The translations under genes and the position numbers were made by a program. Positions 44,771 to 52,523 of a stretch of 64,000 nt of DNA are shown one piece after another; the first letter of the stretch is position 1; the number at the start of each line of letters is the position of its first letter. Under the pieces are notes generated by a model. The model was not told the DNA's origin. It ran no database searches and saw only the letters and a program-made list of their open reading frames with translations. The stretch is from Chryseomonas sp014190935 (GTDB lineage: Bacteria > Pseudomonadota > Gammaproteobacteria > Pseudomonadales > Pseudomonadaceae), in the NCBI RefSeq assembly GCF_014190935.1, contig NZ_JACHVV010000003.1, positions 248,001 to 312,000 on the forward strand, given 5' to 3'.

Positions 44771-46234
44771 TCAGAAGCGGAAGGTGGTGGCGACCATCAG
44801 GAAGCTGGTGTCGTCGCCATCGGCCTGGCGCACGGCGGCGCCGGCCTGGAAGTAGCTGTATTCCAGGTCCAGGGTCAGGTTGGCGGTGGGCATCCAGCGC
44901 AGGTTGTTGCGCCAGAGGGTACCGGCCTTGCGCGCCGAGCTGGCCGTGGTACCCGGCACGATGGTCATGCCCGGCACGTAGACGCCGTCCTCGGTACTCT
45001 GCCGCCAGACGCCGAACAGTCCGCTTTCCAGCTGCAGGGTCGGTCGCGGCGCCAGGGTCAGCAGTGGCCCGACCAGATAGAGGTTGGCCAGGGTGGTGAG
45101 CCCGGAGTCGCCATAGAAGCCGTTCTTCGGATAGAGCGGATCGAAGGTGCCGACGCGGTCGTCGCCCGGGCCGTGATCGCCGCTGGCGGCGTCCACCCGC
45201 AAGGCCAGCCGCGGTTTCCAGGCGCCGCCCAGGCGATAGCCGGTTTCGCTGCTCAGGCCCCAGGCGCGGATCCGGGCGCCGGCTAGCTGCCCGCCCTGCC
45301 CGGCCAGGTCCCAGCTCCAGTCCCAGGGACCGGCGTTGCCGAACAGGCGGACGCCGGCGGTGTAGCGCTTTTCCGCGCCGGTCAGGCCAGCCAGGGTGCG
45401 CTGGTCGGTCTCCAGGCCGAAGCCGTAGACATCCAGCTTGAGCGGCCCGGCCAGCGGCAGGGTGCCGTAGAGGCCATAGAACTTGACCGCGTTGTTGGAG
45501 CCGTCGTCGAAGCTGTCCTCGCCGGTCACCACGGGCCGCAGGCCGAAGGCGTCCAGCCGGTAGCCGTCCGGACGGGTCCAGGCCAGGCGCAGGCCGTCGA
45601 AGTTGAGGCGGATGTTGCGCGCATCGCGGTAGGTGACGAAGGCCTGGTTGCCGTAGCCCAGCTCCTGGCGACCGATGCGGGTCATCAGCTTGCCACCGGC
45701 CAGCGGCGTGCTGAGGTCGATGAAGGCCTGGTGCAATTCGGTGCGACTCTGGTCGTAGGGACCATAGAGCGCCTTGTTCCAGGCGCGGGTGTTTTCCAGC
45801 TGGACGAAGGCGCGCACGGCATCGTCGAACAGGTGCAGGTCGGCGTGCAGCTGCAGGCGCTGCTGGATGTAGTGATCGGTATCCACCCCGCGCCGGCCAA
45901 AGACCGGATTGCGGATGGTATCGAAGCGATAGCGCGCCTCGCCGCCGGTCTGCAGCCAGGCCGAGTCGCCAAGGCGCTGGTAGCGCAGCCTGTCGAAGGG
46001 ATCGGTGCGTTTTTGCGGATCGTCGAGGAAGCGATAGTCCTCCGCCCAGCGCGGCGGTCCGGGCGGCAGGGGACGCGCCGTCTCCAGGTTATTGAGCGGC
46101 TTGGGCCGGGCGCTTTCCAGGGTGTTGGAAGGCGCGGCCAGGGCACCCTGGCTGGCGAGTAGGGCGGCGAGAGTGGTAAAGGCGAGGCACGAGCGAGCCC
46201 GTGCGCTGGCCGGAAGCGAGCGCGAAAAAGACAT
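44771..46234 (-). CDS. Alginate-export-family outer-membrane channel
   Basis: A 487-aa beta-barrel with a signal peptide ending ALA-AP and a terminal Phe (ATTFRF), as expected for outer-membrane insertion. Alternating strands (EARYRFDTIRN, RIGRQELGYGNQAFVTYRDARNIR) and length fit the alginate_export family (AlgE-like). Outside alginate loci these channels often accompany uptake systems for organic acids. First gene of the operon. Confidence 0.8.
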   Translation of the reverse strand: MSFSRSLPASARARSCLAFTTLAALLASQGALAAPSNTLESARPKPLNNLETARPLPPGPPRWAEDYRFLDDPQKRTDPFDRLRYQRLGDSAWLQTGGEARYRFDTIRNPVFGRRGVDTDHYIQQRLQLHADLHLFDDAVRAFVQLENTRAWNKALYGPYDQSRTELHQAFIDLSTPLAGGKLMTRIGRQELGYGNQAFVTYRDARNIRLNFDGLRLAWTRPDGYRLDAFGLRPVVTGEDSFDDGSNNAVKFYGLYGTLPLAGPLKLDVYGFGLETDQRTLAGLTGAEKRYTAGVRLFGNAGPWDWSWDLAGQGGQLAGARIRAWGLSSETGYRLGGAWKPRLALRVDAASGDHGPGDDRVGTFDPLYPKNGFYGDSGLTTLANLYLVGPLLTLAPRPTLQLESGLFGVWRQSTEDGVYVPGMTIVPGTTASSARKAGTLWRNNLRWMPTANLTLDLEYSYFQAGAAVRQADGDDTSFLMVATTFRF

Positions 46235-46627
46235 GAGATGACCGTCCTGACTGAGGAAGCGGAAGGCGCCGCGGGGGCGCGGATCAGGGCCTAGCGGGAG
46301 CGGATCGGGTAGCGGTCAGGCGGGAGGGTGGTTGGATAGCGAGCTGACATGGCGGGTGTCCCTTTGTTGTTGTTGTCGTCACCGGGGGTGGGCGGTTGGC
46401 CCTGGTTCGATGATGGTCGATGGCAGAAATGGATCAAGCCATCCGGGCCGAATCTGGCCGATTACCGAACGTTATATTTATTAACTTTCTCCCGGCAGGA
46501 CGATGGGTCAACCCGCTCTCCCAACGTCTTCTGTATCGCGCTTTGTAACAATGCCCGCTCTTGAGGGGTCCATCAGGAGGCCCGTACGGGTTAAGGTTCC
46601 TTCTCTCACGATCGAAAAGGCGAACTC
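46235..46627. promoter_or_regulatory. Divergent promoter region with AT-rich operator-like site
   Basis: This 393-nt region between the outer-membrane channel operon and the I78 lipoprotein gene has no credible protein gene. A markedly AT-rich patch at 46471-46485 reads GTTATATTTATTAAC, an inverted repeat with 4-bp arms, next to GGCC-N6-GGCC at 46447-46460. It could hold an operator for the catabolic operon, although no regulator gene is adjacent. Confidence 0.4.
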
Positions 46628-46963
46628 ATGAGCTCCAAGACTCCCCTCCTGCTGGCTGGCGCCGCGCTCTTCACCCTGCTGGCCGGTTGCGGCTCGCACG
46701 AACCCCAGAGCAGCCCGGCGGCGGCCTCCTCGGCCCCGAGCGGCGCCGTCAGCAGCAGTGGCCGGTGCAACTCCGATGCGGTCCAGGATCTGGTCGGCAA
46801 GGCCCTCTCCCCGGCCCTGGCCGAAGAAGGCCGGCAGCGCGCCGGTGCCCAGGTCGTCCGCGTGGTCCGTCCGCAGGACCCCATGACCATGGACTTCAAT
46901 TCCCAGCGCCTGACCATCACCACCAGCGCCAGCCTGGTGGTGCAGACCGCCACCTGCGGCTGA
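46628..46963 (+). CDS. I78-family peptidase inhibitor lipoprotein
   Basis: A 111-aa lipoprotein with lipobox LLAGC (acylated cysteine about residue 21), a Ser/Ala-rich linker and the I78 inhibitor fold: CNSDAVQDLVGKALSPALAE, AQVVRVVRPQDPMTMDF and RLTITTS, ending in VQTATCG. Two cysteines in the domain match the family's disulfide. It would inhibit serine peptidases in the periplasm; the target is unknown. Confidence 0.85.
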   Translation: MSSKTPLLLAGAALFTLLAGCGSHEPQSSPAAASSAPSGAVSSSGRCNSDAVQDLVGKALSPALAEEGRQRAGAQVVRVVRPQDPMTMDFNSQRLTITTSASLVVQTATCG

Positions 46964-47018
46964 TCCCCGTCGCGCCCCACGACCTGCCGGCCACCGTCGC
47001 GCAGGTCGGAGCGCCCTG

Positions 47019-47666
47019 CTAGAGGCCGAAGCCCTGGCGCAGGGCCGCCACGCTGTGGAAGTGAAAGGCCGGGCGGTGGCGCTCCAGCTCTTCCCGGCTG
47101 CCGAAGCCATACCCCAGGGCCACCGCCGCCACGCCGTTGGCCCGGGCGGCGATCAGGTCGTGCTCGCGGTCACCCAGCATCAGGCAGGTCTCCGGCGCCA
47201 GGCCTTCGCTGTCCAGCACGAAACGCAGCAGTTCGGTCTTGTCGGTACGGGTGCCGTCCAGCTCGCTGCCATGCAGGGCGATGAAGAACTCCGTCAGGGC
47301 GAAGTGCCTGAGGATCTCCACGGCGAATACCCGCGGCTTGGCCGTCACCAGGTAGAGCTGCCGCCCAGCCGCCTGCAGCGCGGCCAGCAACTCGCGGATG
47401 CCCGTATAGACCTCGTTCTCATAGAGACCAGTGGCGCGGAAATACACCCGGTAAGCCTCTACCGCGCGCCAGGCCCGCGCCTCGTCGAAACCGTAGTGGG
47501 TCATGAAACTCTGCAGCAGCGGCGGACCAATAAAGACCTCCAACCTGCGCAAGTCCGGCTCCTCGATCCCCTCAGCGCGCAGCGCCACTTGGATCGCCCG
47601 GGTGATGCCCAGGCGCGAATCGGTGAGGGTGCCATCGAGATCGAACAGCAGATGCGGGTGATGCAT
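47019..47666 (-). CDS. HAD-family phosphatase (Gph-like)
   Basis: A 215-aa hydrolase with the nucleophile motif LLFDLDGTLTDSRLG, motif II LVTAKPR, the motif III Lys in DKTELL, and MLGDREHDLIAARANG. It resembles phosphoglycolate or nucleotide phosphatases. Start MHHPHLLFDLDG is chosen; a longer frame upstream overlaps the divergent esterase promoter. Confidence 0.85.
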   Translation of the reverse strand: MHHPHLLFDLDGTLTDSRLGITRAIQVALRAEGIEEPDLRRLEVFIGPPLLQSFMTHYGFDEARAWRAVEAYRVYFRATGLYENEVYTGIRELLAALQAAGRQLYLVTAKPRVFAVEILRHFALTEFFIALHGSELDGTRTDKTELLRFVLDSEGLAPETCLMLGDREHDLIAARANGVAAVALGYGFGSREELERHRPAFHFHSVAALRQGFGL

Positions 47667-47763
47667 GGGGCGTCCTGGGCAGCGGAAATCCCCGCCAGTA
47701 TGGCGACCGGGGGCAGAGATCGGTAGGCTCGACCGCTCCACTGGAAATGAGTCTTGTTCGCCG

Positions 47764-48669
47764 ATGCCTCTGTCGCCGCTCTCCTCTCGCCGTCCCCCAC
47801 GCTGCACCTGGCTGGCCCTGCCGCTGCTGCTGGCCTTGGCCATGCCGGGCCAGGCGCGCCCCATCGACCAGCCCATGGACGCCCAGGTGCTCCAGCAGCC
47901 GGGCCACGGCTATGCCTTCAGCGAAATCCAGCTGGATTCCACCGACGGCGCCCGCCATTACCAGGTGTGGATCGCCCGACCCGCCACCCCGGCGCCGGCC
48001 GCCGGCTATCCGGTGCTCTATCTGCTCGACGGCAACGCCGCCCTGGGCGGACTGAACGCCGAGTTGCTCGACACCCTGGCCAAGCGGCCCCATCCGCCCG
48101 TGCTGGTGGCGGTGGGTTACACGGGCGGCAAGCGTATCGACGGCCCCGGGCGGGCCTATGACTACACGCCCTCGGCCCCCACCAGCGAGCGCTTTCGCGA
48201 GATGGCCACCGGCGGCGCCGACGTCTTTCTCGCCTGGCTGCTGGAGCGCCTGGAACCGGCGGTGGCCCGGAAACTGCCCCTGGATCGCGACCAGCGCGCG
48301 CTCTGGGGCCATTCCCTGGGCGGGCTGTTCGTCCTCCACGCCCTGCTCACCCGCCCGGACGCCTTCGCCCAGGGCTACGCCGTGAGCCCCTCGCTGTGGT
48401 GGAGTCCCACCGTGCTGCCGCAAGACGATGAGCAACTGAAGGAACGCTTCCAGGCTCATCCGGCCCGCCTGGTGCTGCTGCAGGGCGGCGCCGAACGCGA
48501 ACTGCCCGCGCACTTCCAGAGCGAGGTTCCCGCCGACGCCACCCGGCGCCTGGCCGATCGCCTCCGCCAGCTCCCCGGCATCCAGGTGCGTTACGAGGTG
48601 CTCGCTGGTCTGGGCCACGGCCCCATGCTGCCGGCCTCGCTGCAGGCGGTGTTGAGCGAGTGGCGCTAG
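47764..48669 (+). CDS. Exported alpha/beta-hydrolase (esterase D / IroE-like)
   Basis: A 301-aa protein with a Sec signal (TWLALPLLLALAMPGQA) and an esterase PF00756-type fold. The nucleophile elbow is WGHSLGG, with PVLYLLDGNAALG upstream and GLGHGPML supplying the histidine. Relatives cut siderophores or acyl esters in the periplasm. No siderophore genes are adjacent. Its stop overlaps the convergent GNAT stop (CTAG). Confidence 0.8.
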   Translation: MPLSPLSSRRPPRCTWLALPLLLALAMPGQARPIDQPMDAQVLQQPGHGYAFSEIQLDSTDGARHYQVWIARPATPAPAAGYPVLYLLDGNAALGGLNAELLDTLAKRPHPPVLVAVGYTGGKRIDGPGRAYDYTPSAPTSERFREMATGGADVFLAWLLERLEPAVARKLPLDRDQRALWGHSLGGLFVLHALLTRPDAFAQGYAVSPSLWWSPTVLPQDDEQLKERFQAHPARLVLLQGGAERELPAHFQSEVPADATRRLADRLRQLPGIQVRYEVLAGLGHGPMLPASLQAVLSEWR

Positions 48670-49154
48670 TCCGCCAGCCAGCGATACATCACATGGCAAT
48701 CCACCAGCCCCAGGCTGGCGTGGCGATAGGCCCTGGGCAGGGTGCCGACGATCTCGAAGCCGTGTTTCTGCCAAAGCCGCACCGCCACCTGGTTGCTGGC
48801 CACCACCGAGTTGAACTGCATGGCCTGGAAGCCCAGTTCGCGAGCCACCTGCAGGGAGTGCTCGCAGAGGGCGCCGGCCACGCCCTGGCCGCGAGCGGCG
48901 GGGGCGACCATGTAGCCGCAATTGCAGACGTGATCGCCTGGCCCCATGGCATTGGCCTTGAGGTAGTAGCTGCCGAGCAGCTGACCGTCGCGCTCGGCGA
49001 CAAAGGTCACCCGCGGTAGCTCCACCCAAAGGCGCCAGGCCTCGTCGCGGGTCATGTCCGGGTCGTAGGCGTAGGTCTCCCGGGCCTGGGCGACCTGCTG
49101 GATCAGCGGCCAGACCTGAGCGAAATCGGCGGCTTCGAGGGGGCGAATCTGCAT
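48666..49154 (-). CDS. GNAT-family N-acetyltransferase
   Basis: A 162-aa acetyltransferase, MQIRPLEAADFAQVWPLIQQ. The acetyl-CoA loop reads VAPAARGQGVAGALCEHSL, followed by the beta-bulge region MQFNSVVASNQVAVRLWQKHGF. Substrate unknown. Confidence 0.85.
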   Translation of the reverse strand: MQIRPLEAADFAQVWPLIQQVAQARETYAYDPDMTRDEAWRLWVELPRVTFVAERDGQLLGSYYLKANAMGPGDHVCNCGYMVAPAARGQGVAGALCEHSLQVARELGFQAMQFNSVVASNQVAVRLWQKHGFEIVGTLPRAYRHASLGLVDCHVMYRWLAD

Positions 49155-49191
49155 GGATGACTCCGGCGGACGAAGGAGCCGCCAGTGTCGC

Positions 49192-49782
49192 CTAGCCGAC
49201 CGCCGCTGCCAAATCGCCGCCCTCTTCCAGTAGTCCCTGAGCCCCCTGGCGACAGGCCGCCAGCAATTCCTCGGCCAGTCCCTCGTCATCCAGCGCCCGC
49301 GCTAGGGCCACGCCGCCGATCAGGGTGGTGGCCAGTTGCAGCGCCCGGGCGCGCCGCTGCGCTGGCGGCCCTGACAGGTCCTGCTCCAGCCGGATGACGA
49401 AGCGCGCGAAGAAGCGGGTGTAGCTGCCCCGGATGGCGGCCTCCCGGTGGGTGACGTCGGCCGCCAGAAAGGCCAGCGGACAGCGCAGCGCTTCGCCCTG
49501 GGCATGCTCGCGACTCAGGTAATGCTCGACCAGTCGCCCGAGGCCTTCGCTACCGAGACCGTCGAGCCGGGCACTGCCGACCCGCGCGGCATGGGCGATG
49601 GCCTGGTCATAGACCTCGGTCTTGGTGCGGAAGTGGTGATAGAAGGCGCCGCGGGTGAGACCGGCATCGGCCATCAGGTCATCGAGGCCGACCGCATCGA
49701 AGCCGCGAAGGGCGAACAGGCGGGCAGCGCTGTCGAGGATGCGCTGGCGGGTCTGCTCGCGCTGATCAAGGGGCCAGGCCAT
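49192..49782 (-). CDS. TetR-family repressor
   Basis: A 196-aa regulator with an N-terminal helix-turn-helix (ARLFALRGFDAVGLDDLMADAG, AFYHHFRTKTEVYDQAI). It is divergent from a glutathione S-transferase gene. A perfect 18-bp palindrome starting 13 nt upstream of its start is the likely operator for both directions, so it probably represses itself and the transferase. The C-terminal ligand domain resembles regulators of stress or efflux genes. Confidence 0.88.
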   Translation of the reverse strand: MAWPLDQREQTRQRILDSAARLFALRGFDAVGLDDLMADAGLTRGAFYHHFRTKTEVYDQAIAHAARVGSARLDGLGSEGLGRLVEHYLSREHAQGEALRCPLAFLAADVTHREAAIRGSYTRFFARFVIRLEQDLSGPPAQRRARALQLATTLIGGVALARALDDEGLAEELLAACRQGAQGLLEEGGDLAAAVG

Positions 49783-49794
49783 GGCTACTCCAGA

Positions 49795-49812
49795 TTATGT
49801 TCTTGAACATAA
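49795..49812. promoter_or_regulatory. Perfect palindromic operator of the TetR/GST pair
   Basis: TTATGTTC-TT-GAACATAA has 8-bp perfect arms around 2 bp. It lies 13 nt upstream of the tetR start and 47 nt upstream of the transferase start, in an otherwise GC-rich region. Form and place fit a TetR dimer site. Confidence 0.75.
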
Positions 49813-49858
49813 GGTCTCCTTTGCCAGCATGCAGCCTTCTTTGCAAGGAGCCTGCAGC

Positions 49859-50488
49859 ATGACGCCCTATCTCTTCGGTCCTGCCTTCAGCACCCTGGTG
49901 CGCAGCGTGCGCCTCCATGCCCTCGAACAGGGCCTGGAGCTACCCTGTGGCCTCGCCCCTGACGGCCAGGCGATCGCCTGGCGCAGCGAAGCCCATCTGG
50001 CGCTGCACCCCTTCGGCCAGGTGCCGGTGCTGTTCGATGGCGAGCTACGAATCTTCGAGACCCTCGCCATCTGCCGGCATCTCGATCGTCGGCTCTCGCC
50101 GGAGCGCGGCGGCAACCTGGAGCAGGACGCCTGGAGCAGCGCCCTGCTCACCACCGTGGATACCCGCCTGGTCCGCCGCTATCTGCTGCGCGTCGCCGGG
50201 CCACGACCCGAGCCCTTCCGCACGCCAGAGGAAGAGCAGCGCGCCCTGGCCGACGTCCACGCGACCCTGGCCGTGCTCAATCGCCAGTTGGGCGACCAGA
50301 GCTTTCTCTGCGGCGCCGACTTCAGCCTACCCGACGCCCTGCTGGCGCCCATGCTCGACTACCTGGAGCCCCTGCCCGACCTACACTGGCAGACGACCTG
50401 GCCCCGCTTCGCCGCCTACCTCGACCGCCTGCGCGCGCGGCCCTCCGGCCAAGCGATCCTGGTGGCGACCGACTTCAAGCTGCGCTGA
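49859..50488 (+). CDS. Glutathione S-transferase family protein
   Basis: A 209-aa protein with a thioredoxin-like N-terminal domain (LFGPAFSTLVRSVRLHALEQG; LHPFGQVPVLFDG; IFETLAICRHLDR, where the Glu-Thr pair binds the glutathione gamma-glutamyl group) and a helical C-terminal domain. Start at 49859 with AAGGAG 8 nt upstream. Likely controlled by the divergent TetR repressor; the electrophile it detoxifies is unknown. Confidence 0.88.
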   Translation: MTPYLFGPAFSTLVRSVRLHALEQGLELPCGLAPDGQAIAWRSEAHLALHPFGQVPVLFDGELRIFETLAICRHLDRRLSPERGGNLEQDAWSSALLTTVDTRLVRRYLLRVAGPRPEPFRTPEEEQRALADVHATLAVLNRQLGDQSFLCGADFSLPDALLAPMLDYLEPLPDLHWQTTWPRFAAYLDRLRARPSGQAILVATDFKLR

Positions 50489-50540
50489 GCCGACAGGAGC
50501 TACCAGGGGCCACCTACCTCCCCAACACACCGTAGCCACC

Positions 50541-50573
50541 CCCTCTCCCTGCGGGAGAGGGCCAGGGTGAGGG
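50541..50573 (+). repeat. REP-like hairpin repeat, type A
   Basis: CCCTCTCCC-TGC-GGGAGAGGG with tail CCAGGGTGAGGG, the third copy of type A. It lies between the transferase and SDR genes, 53 nt after the former's stop. Confidence 0.75.
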
Positions 50574-50635
50574 CCGCCCACCACCCCTCCCTACCTGCTA
50601 GCCTTGGAAGCTCCTCCCCCGTCCAAGGACCGCCC

Positions 50636-51394
50636 ATGACCACCGCCCGCCCCATCGCCCTCGTCACCGGTGCCTCCCAGGGCATCGGCCGCGCCGTCGC
50701 CCTCGGTCTGCTGCAGGACGGCTTCCGCGTGGTCTTCGCCGCTCGCCGCGCCGAACCCCTGGAGGCCCTCGCCGAAGAAGCCCGGCAACAGGGCGGCGAA
50801 GCCCTGGCGGTACCCTGCGACGTCACCGATGCCGCCAGCGTTGAGGCGCTGTTCGCCCGCATCCGCGAGACCTACGGCCGCCTGGACCTGTTGTTCAACA
50901 ACGCTGGCGTCGGCGCCCCGGCGGTGCCCATCGACGAGCTGGAACTGGACGCCTGGCACCGGGCGGTCAACACCAACCTCACCGGCGTCTTTCTCTGCAG
51001 CCGCGCGGCCTTCGCTCTGATGCGCGCGCAGTCGCCCCGTGGCGGGCGCATCATCAACAACGGCTCCATCTCGGCGCACACGCCCAGGCCCTTCAGCGCG
51101 CCCTACACCGCCACCAAGCATGCCGTGGCCGGGCTGACCAAGGCCCTGGCCCTGGACGGCCGCGCCTTCGACATCGCCTGCGGCCAAATCGACATCGGCA
51201 ACGCCGCCACCGAGATGACCGAGCGTATGGCCAATGGCGTACTCCAGGCCGACGGCAGCACCGCGGTGGAGCCGCGCATGGACGTCCGGCACGTCGCCGA
51301 TGCCGTTCGCTACATGGCCAGCCTGCCGCTGGACGCCAACGTCCAGACCCTGACGGTGATGGCGACCAAGATGCCCTATGTAGGGCGGGGCTGA
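50636..51394 (+). CDS. Short-chain dehydrogenase/reductase
   Basis: A 252-aa classical SDR with TGASQGIGRAVALG (NAD(P) binding), NNAGV, and active-site residues Ser in NNGSIS, Tyr in YTATK and Lys three residues on. Arg residues after beta-strand 2 (ARRAEP) suggest NADP(H). Substrate unknown. Confidence 0.88.
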   Translation: MTTARPIALVTGASQGIGRAVALGLLQDGFRVVFAARRAEPLEALAEEARQQGGEALAVPCDVTDAASVEALFARIRETYGRLDLLFNNAGVGAPAVPIDELELDAWHRAVNTNLTGVFLCSRAAFALMRAQSPRGGRIINNGSISAHTPRPFSAPYTATKHAVAGLTKALALDGRAFDIACGQIDIGNAATEMTERMANGVLQADGSTAVEPRMDVRHVADAVRYMASLPLDANVQTLTVMATKMPYVGRG

Positions 51395-51433
51395 GGGGTT
51401 CCACGTAGAGTCCGATTAGACAAGGAGTGCAAG

Positions 51434-51967
51434 ATGAATCCAGTCGAGGTCGTCTCCTTTTGGCGTGCCGCCGGCCAACGCCTGTGGTTCAACGGCGGTC
51501 CTGCCTTCGACGCCGAGTGCCGCTCGCGTTTCGAGGCCACGCACCTGGCCGCCAGTCGCGGTGAGCTGGACGGCTGGGTTGCCAGCGCCGAAGGCGCTCT
51601 GGCCTTGTGTCTGCTGCTTGATCAGATCCCGCGCAATATCTTCCGCCACAGCGGCCACGCCTTCGCCACCGATGGCCTGGCTCTGCAACACGCGCGACAG
51701 GCCATCGACGCCGGGCTGGATCAGCAGATCGAAGCCGAACTGCGCGCCTTCTTCTATCTGCCCTTCGAGCACTCCGAGGCGCTGGACGATCAGCGGCACT
51801 CGCTCATACTTTTCGAGGCACTGGGGATCGAGCACTACCGGCGCTATGCAGAGGCTCATCTGGAGGTGATCGCTCGCTTCGGTCGTTTTCCGCACCGAAA
51901 TTATGTCCTAGGCCGGCTCAACACTCCGGACGAACAGGCATGGTTAAACGCAGGTGGCGGCTTTTAA
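51434..51967 (+). CDS. DUF924-family protein
   Basis: A 177-aa helical protein. The sequences ALALCLLLDQIPRNIFRHS, FFYLPFEHSEALDDQRHS and FPHRNYVLGR are typical of DUF924, whose fold resembles TPR bundles but whose function is unknown. RBS AAGGAG precedes the ATG. It is 39 nt after the SDR and converges with the Lrp gene. Confidence 0.88.
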   Translation: MNPVEVVSFWRAAGQRLWFNGGPAFDAECRSRFEATHLAASRGELDGWVASAEGALALCLLLDQIPRNIFRHSGHAFATDGLALQHARQAIDAGLDQQIEAELRAFFYLPFEHSEALDDQRHSLILFEALGIEHYRRYAEAHLEVIARFGRFPHRNYVLGRLNTPDEQAWLNAGGGF

Positions 51968-52012
51968 ACAAGCAGTAAAGGTACTTCCGGTAAGCTTCAA
52001 GAAGGCCGGCTA

Positions 52013-52462
52013 TCAAGCACCCAAACGCCGATCGATCTTCCGGTTCAGGATGATCGACGTCTGGGTCTGCTTAACCCCTTCAAGGTTACCGATGCGGTCG
52101 AGCAGCTCGTCGAGCTTTTCGTGGGTGGTGCAGCGCAGGAAGGCCAGATAGTCGAACTGGCCGCTGACCGAGGAGACTTCCTCGACCTCGACCATCTTTT
52201 CCAGCGCGCGGATGACGCCAGCGGTGCTGCGCGGCAGGACGCTGATGGCGCAGTAGGCGCGCACGGCGGCCTGCTCTAGTTCTGAGCCCAGGCGCAGGCC
52301 GTAGCCCTGGATGATGCCATCACGCTCCAGGCGCGCCAGGCGGGTGACCACGGTGGTGCGCGCCAGGCCCAGCTGGCGGGCTAAGGTGGCGTTAGAGGCG
52401 CGGGCGTTCTGTTGCAGCAGGTGGATGAGCTGCCAGTCGGTCGGATCAAGTTTGGTGAACAT
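52013..52462 (-). CDS. Lrp/AsnC-family transcriptional regulator
   Basis: A 149-aa regulator with an N-terminal helix-turn-helix (WQLIHLLQQNARASNATLARQLGLARTTV) and a C-terminal RAM ligand domain (VEVEEVSSVSGQFDYLAFLR). The start MFTKLDPTD is chosen. It lies 61 nt downstream of the 2-oxoadipate dioxygenase gene in the same direction and may respond to lysine or a lysine catabolite, by analogy only. Confidence 0.87.
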   Translation of the reverse strand: MFTKLDPTDWQLIHLLQQNARASNATLARQLGLARTTVVTRLARLERDGIIQGYGLRLGSELEQAAVRAYCAISVLPRSTAGVIRALEKMVEVEEVSSVSGQFDYLAFLRCTTHEKLDELLDRIGNLEGVKQTQTSIILNRKIDRRLGA

Positions 52463-52523
52463 CGTGGCTGCCTGCCGGGGGCGGGCGTCGGGGCCGGGGG
52501 CCGCCGACGCGGGAGCCGCCATT

